From Robiginitalea aurantiaca (lineage in GTDB: Bacteria; Bacteroidota; Bacteroidia; Flavobacteriales; Flavobacteriaceae): a DNA stretch of 64,000 nt. The DNA lies in NCBI RefSeq assembly GCF_030380815.1, contig NZ_JAUDUY010000004.1, positions 310,001 to 374,000 of the forward strand. The letters run 5' to 3'. Below the pieces are notes generated by a model. The model was not told where the DNA came from, did no database searches, and saw only the letters and a program-made list of their open reading frames with translations. Positions 63,230 to 64,000 of the stretch are shown here, piece after piece (positions within the stretch are counted from its first letter, which is position 1; each line of letters starts with the position of its first letter). The translations under genes were made by a program, and so were the position numbers.

Positions 63230-64000
63230 TTACAGGAGCGCGAGGAATTCACCCTCTGAAATAATAGGCACCCCCAGCTTTTCAGCTTTCTCCCGTTTAC
63301 TGGGCCCCATTTTATCCCCAGCCACCAAATACGTGGTTTTGGAAGACACTGAGGAGGCTACCTTGCCGCCGTTGTCTTCAATCCGCTTTTTCAATTCATC
63401 CCGGCTCAATTCCGTGAAAACCCCCGAGACCACAAAAACCTGTCCTTTAAGTGTTTCTGACCTTGCCGACAACTGGGATTCGTCCAGGGCAAATTGCAGG
63501 CCGTGAGTTCCGAGTTTCTCTACAAGTTCCCGTTTAATGGGATCGCTGAAGAAAGCTACGACACTCTCGGCTATCCTCTCCCCTATTTCATCTACCTTAA
63601 TAAGTTCCTCCTGTGTGGCTGCCATCAGGGCCTGCATGCTTCCAAAGGACCTTGCGAGCTTTTTGGCTACCGTCTCACCCACAAATCGAATCCCCAATGC
63701 AAAGAGCACTTTCTCAAAAGGAACAGCCCGGGATGCAGCGATACCCTCTAATAGATTGTTTACGGATTTTTCGGCCATTCGCTCCAGGGGGAGCAATGCT
63801 TCCCGGGTCAGTTCGTACAGGTCGGCATAATTTCGGATAAGTCCCTGTTGAAAAAGCAATTCCACCGTTTCCCCTCCCATGCCCTCAATATCCATGGCTT
63901 TACGGGAAATAAAATGTTGTATACGTCCCGTAATCTGGGGCGGGCATCCCGTATCATTAGGGCAAAAATGAAGTGCTTCTCCCTCCTCCCGAACCAAAGG
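63230..64000 (-). CDS. ligA: NAD-dependent DNA ligase LigA, 3' part
   Basis: C-terminal 256 or so residues of LigA, running off the window edge; the adenylation and OB domains lie beyond it. What is visible begins just before the zinc finger (its last two cysteines, FCPNDTGCP), then the helix-hairpin-helix region (MDIEGMGGETVELLFQQGL, ALGIRFVGETVAKKLA, VDEIGERIAESV) and the C-terminal BRCT domain (about the last 75 residues, LKGQVFVVSGVF, TYLVAGDKMGPSKREKA). It seals nicks in replication and repair. Confidence 0.95.
   Translation of the reverse strand, partial: PLVREEGEALHFCPNDTGCPPQITGRIQHFISRKAMDIEGMGGETVELLFQQGLIRNYADLYELTREALLPLERMAEKSVNNLLEGIAASRAVPFEKVLFALGIRFVGETVAKKLARSFGSMQALMAATQEELIKVDEIGERIAESVVAFFSDPIKRELVEKLGTHGLQFALDESQLSARSETLKGQVFVVSGVFTELSRDELKKRIEDNGGKVASSVSSKTTYLVAGDKMGPSKREKAEKLGVPIISEGEFLALL

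Overview
The window looks like chromosomal core sequence from a member of the Bacteroidota, most likely family Flavobacteriaceae. Several things point that way. There are type IX secretion proteins (a PorP/SprF-type barrel and PorD/DUF4835). The gene order bamD-rpoZ-coaBC-porD-recN is typical of the phylum. Starts lack Shine-Dalgarno sequences, and promoters match the Bacteroidota pattern TTG/TTTG-N19-21-TAnnTTTG. There are many small lipoproteins with a serine-rich tail after the lipobox cysteine, and there is a YtxJ-type bacillithiol protein. The genus cannot be fixed from the sequence alone. I see no prophage, insertion sequence, CRISPR array, tRNA or rRNA gene.

Layout. 1-541 is the only long stretch without a gene; it holds two near-identical copies (about 148 bp) of a repeat built around a 13-bp hairpin. 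542-7513 (minus strand) is a menaquinone-centred block: MenI-like thioesterase, MenF, MenD, a DUF2853 protein, a CvfB-type S1 protein, a SPOR-domain membrane protein, MenA and a LytTR response regulator. 7555-16728 is mixed: an esterase, a secreted unknown, DnaK, serine dehydratase, an NTF2-like protein, PanB, an RluA-type pseudouridine synthase and a large helical-repeat protein. 16875-21718 holds leuA-leuB and pheT. 21721-33675 holds a fasciclin protein, an ABC-F ATPase, a TlpA-like lipoprotein, transaldolase, an SDR enzyme, the SRP RNA gene, glutaminyl cyclase, a thioesterase, GlyA, fumarylacetoacetase and a lipoprotein. 33711-41585 holds YtxJ, ClpB, a TetR regulator, the PorP/SprF-SPOR fusion, a histidine phosphatase, a DUF6503-like lipoprotein, SmpB and Pcm.

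41762-48961 is a compact eight-gene co-directional run: Gfo/Idh oxidoreductase, 3-hydroxybutyryl-CoA dehydrogenase, DUF1015, YggS, an exonuclease/GIY-YIG-like protein, a potassium-channel-like protein with a zinc ribbon, MiaA and gluconokinase. 49010-53944 (minus) holds a two-component system, CoaE, a YbbR-domain protein and a glycosyltransferase. 54004-61410 (minus) holds FabI and the recN/porD/coaBC/rpoZ/bamD block, then dapA with its partner gene. 61475-63156 is a 5'-nucleotidase split over two overlapping genes. The window ends inside ligA.

How the genes work together. MenF, MenD, the MenI-like enzyme and MenA cover the entry, thioester hydrolysis and prenylation steps of menaquinone synthesis; menB, menC and menE are not here. 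CoaE, CoaBC and PanB belong to coenzyme A synthesis. BamD, PorD, the PorP/SprF protein and FabI serve the cell envelope. DnaK, ClpB, SmpB and Pcm are protein quality control genes.

The most interesting signals are these. Perfect or near-perfect -7 promoter boxes sit exactly 4 nt from the start codon at smpB, bamD and the glutaminyl cyclase gene, the same distance that separates the -7 box from the 5' end of the SRP RNA; this suggests leaderless mRNAs. The ABC-F protein has one intact and one doubly degenerate ATP site. A PorP/SprF barrel is fused to a coiled coil and a SPOR-like tail. An ion channel with a C-terminal zinc ribbon shares a TGATG junction with miaA. The 5'-nucleotidase is split with its domains in reversed gene order. 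I found no complete system that I can call new with confidence.
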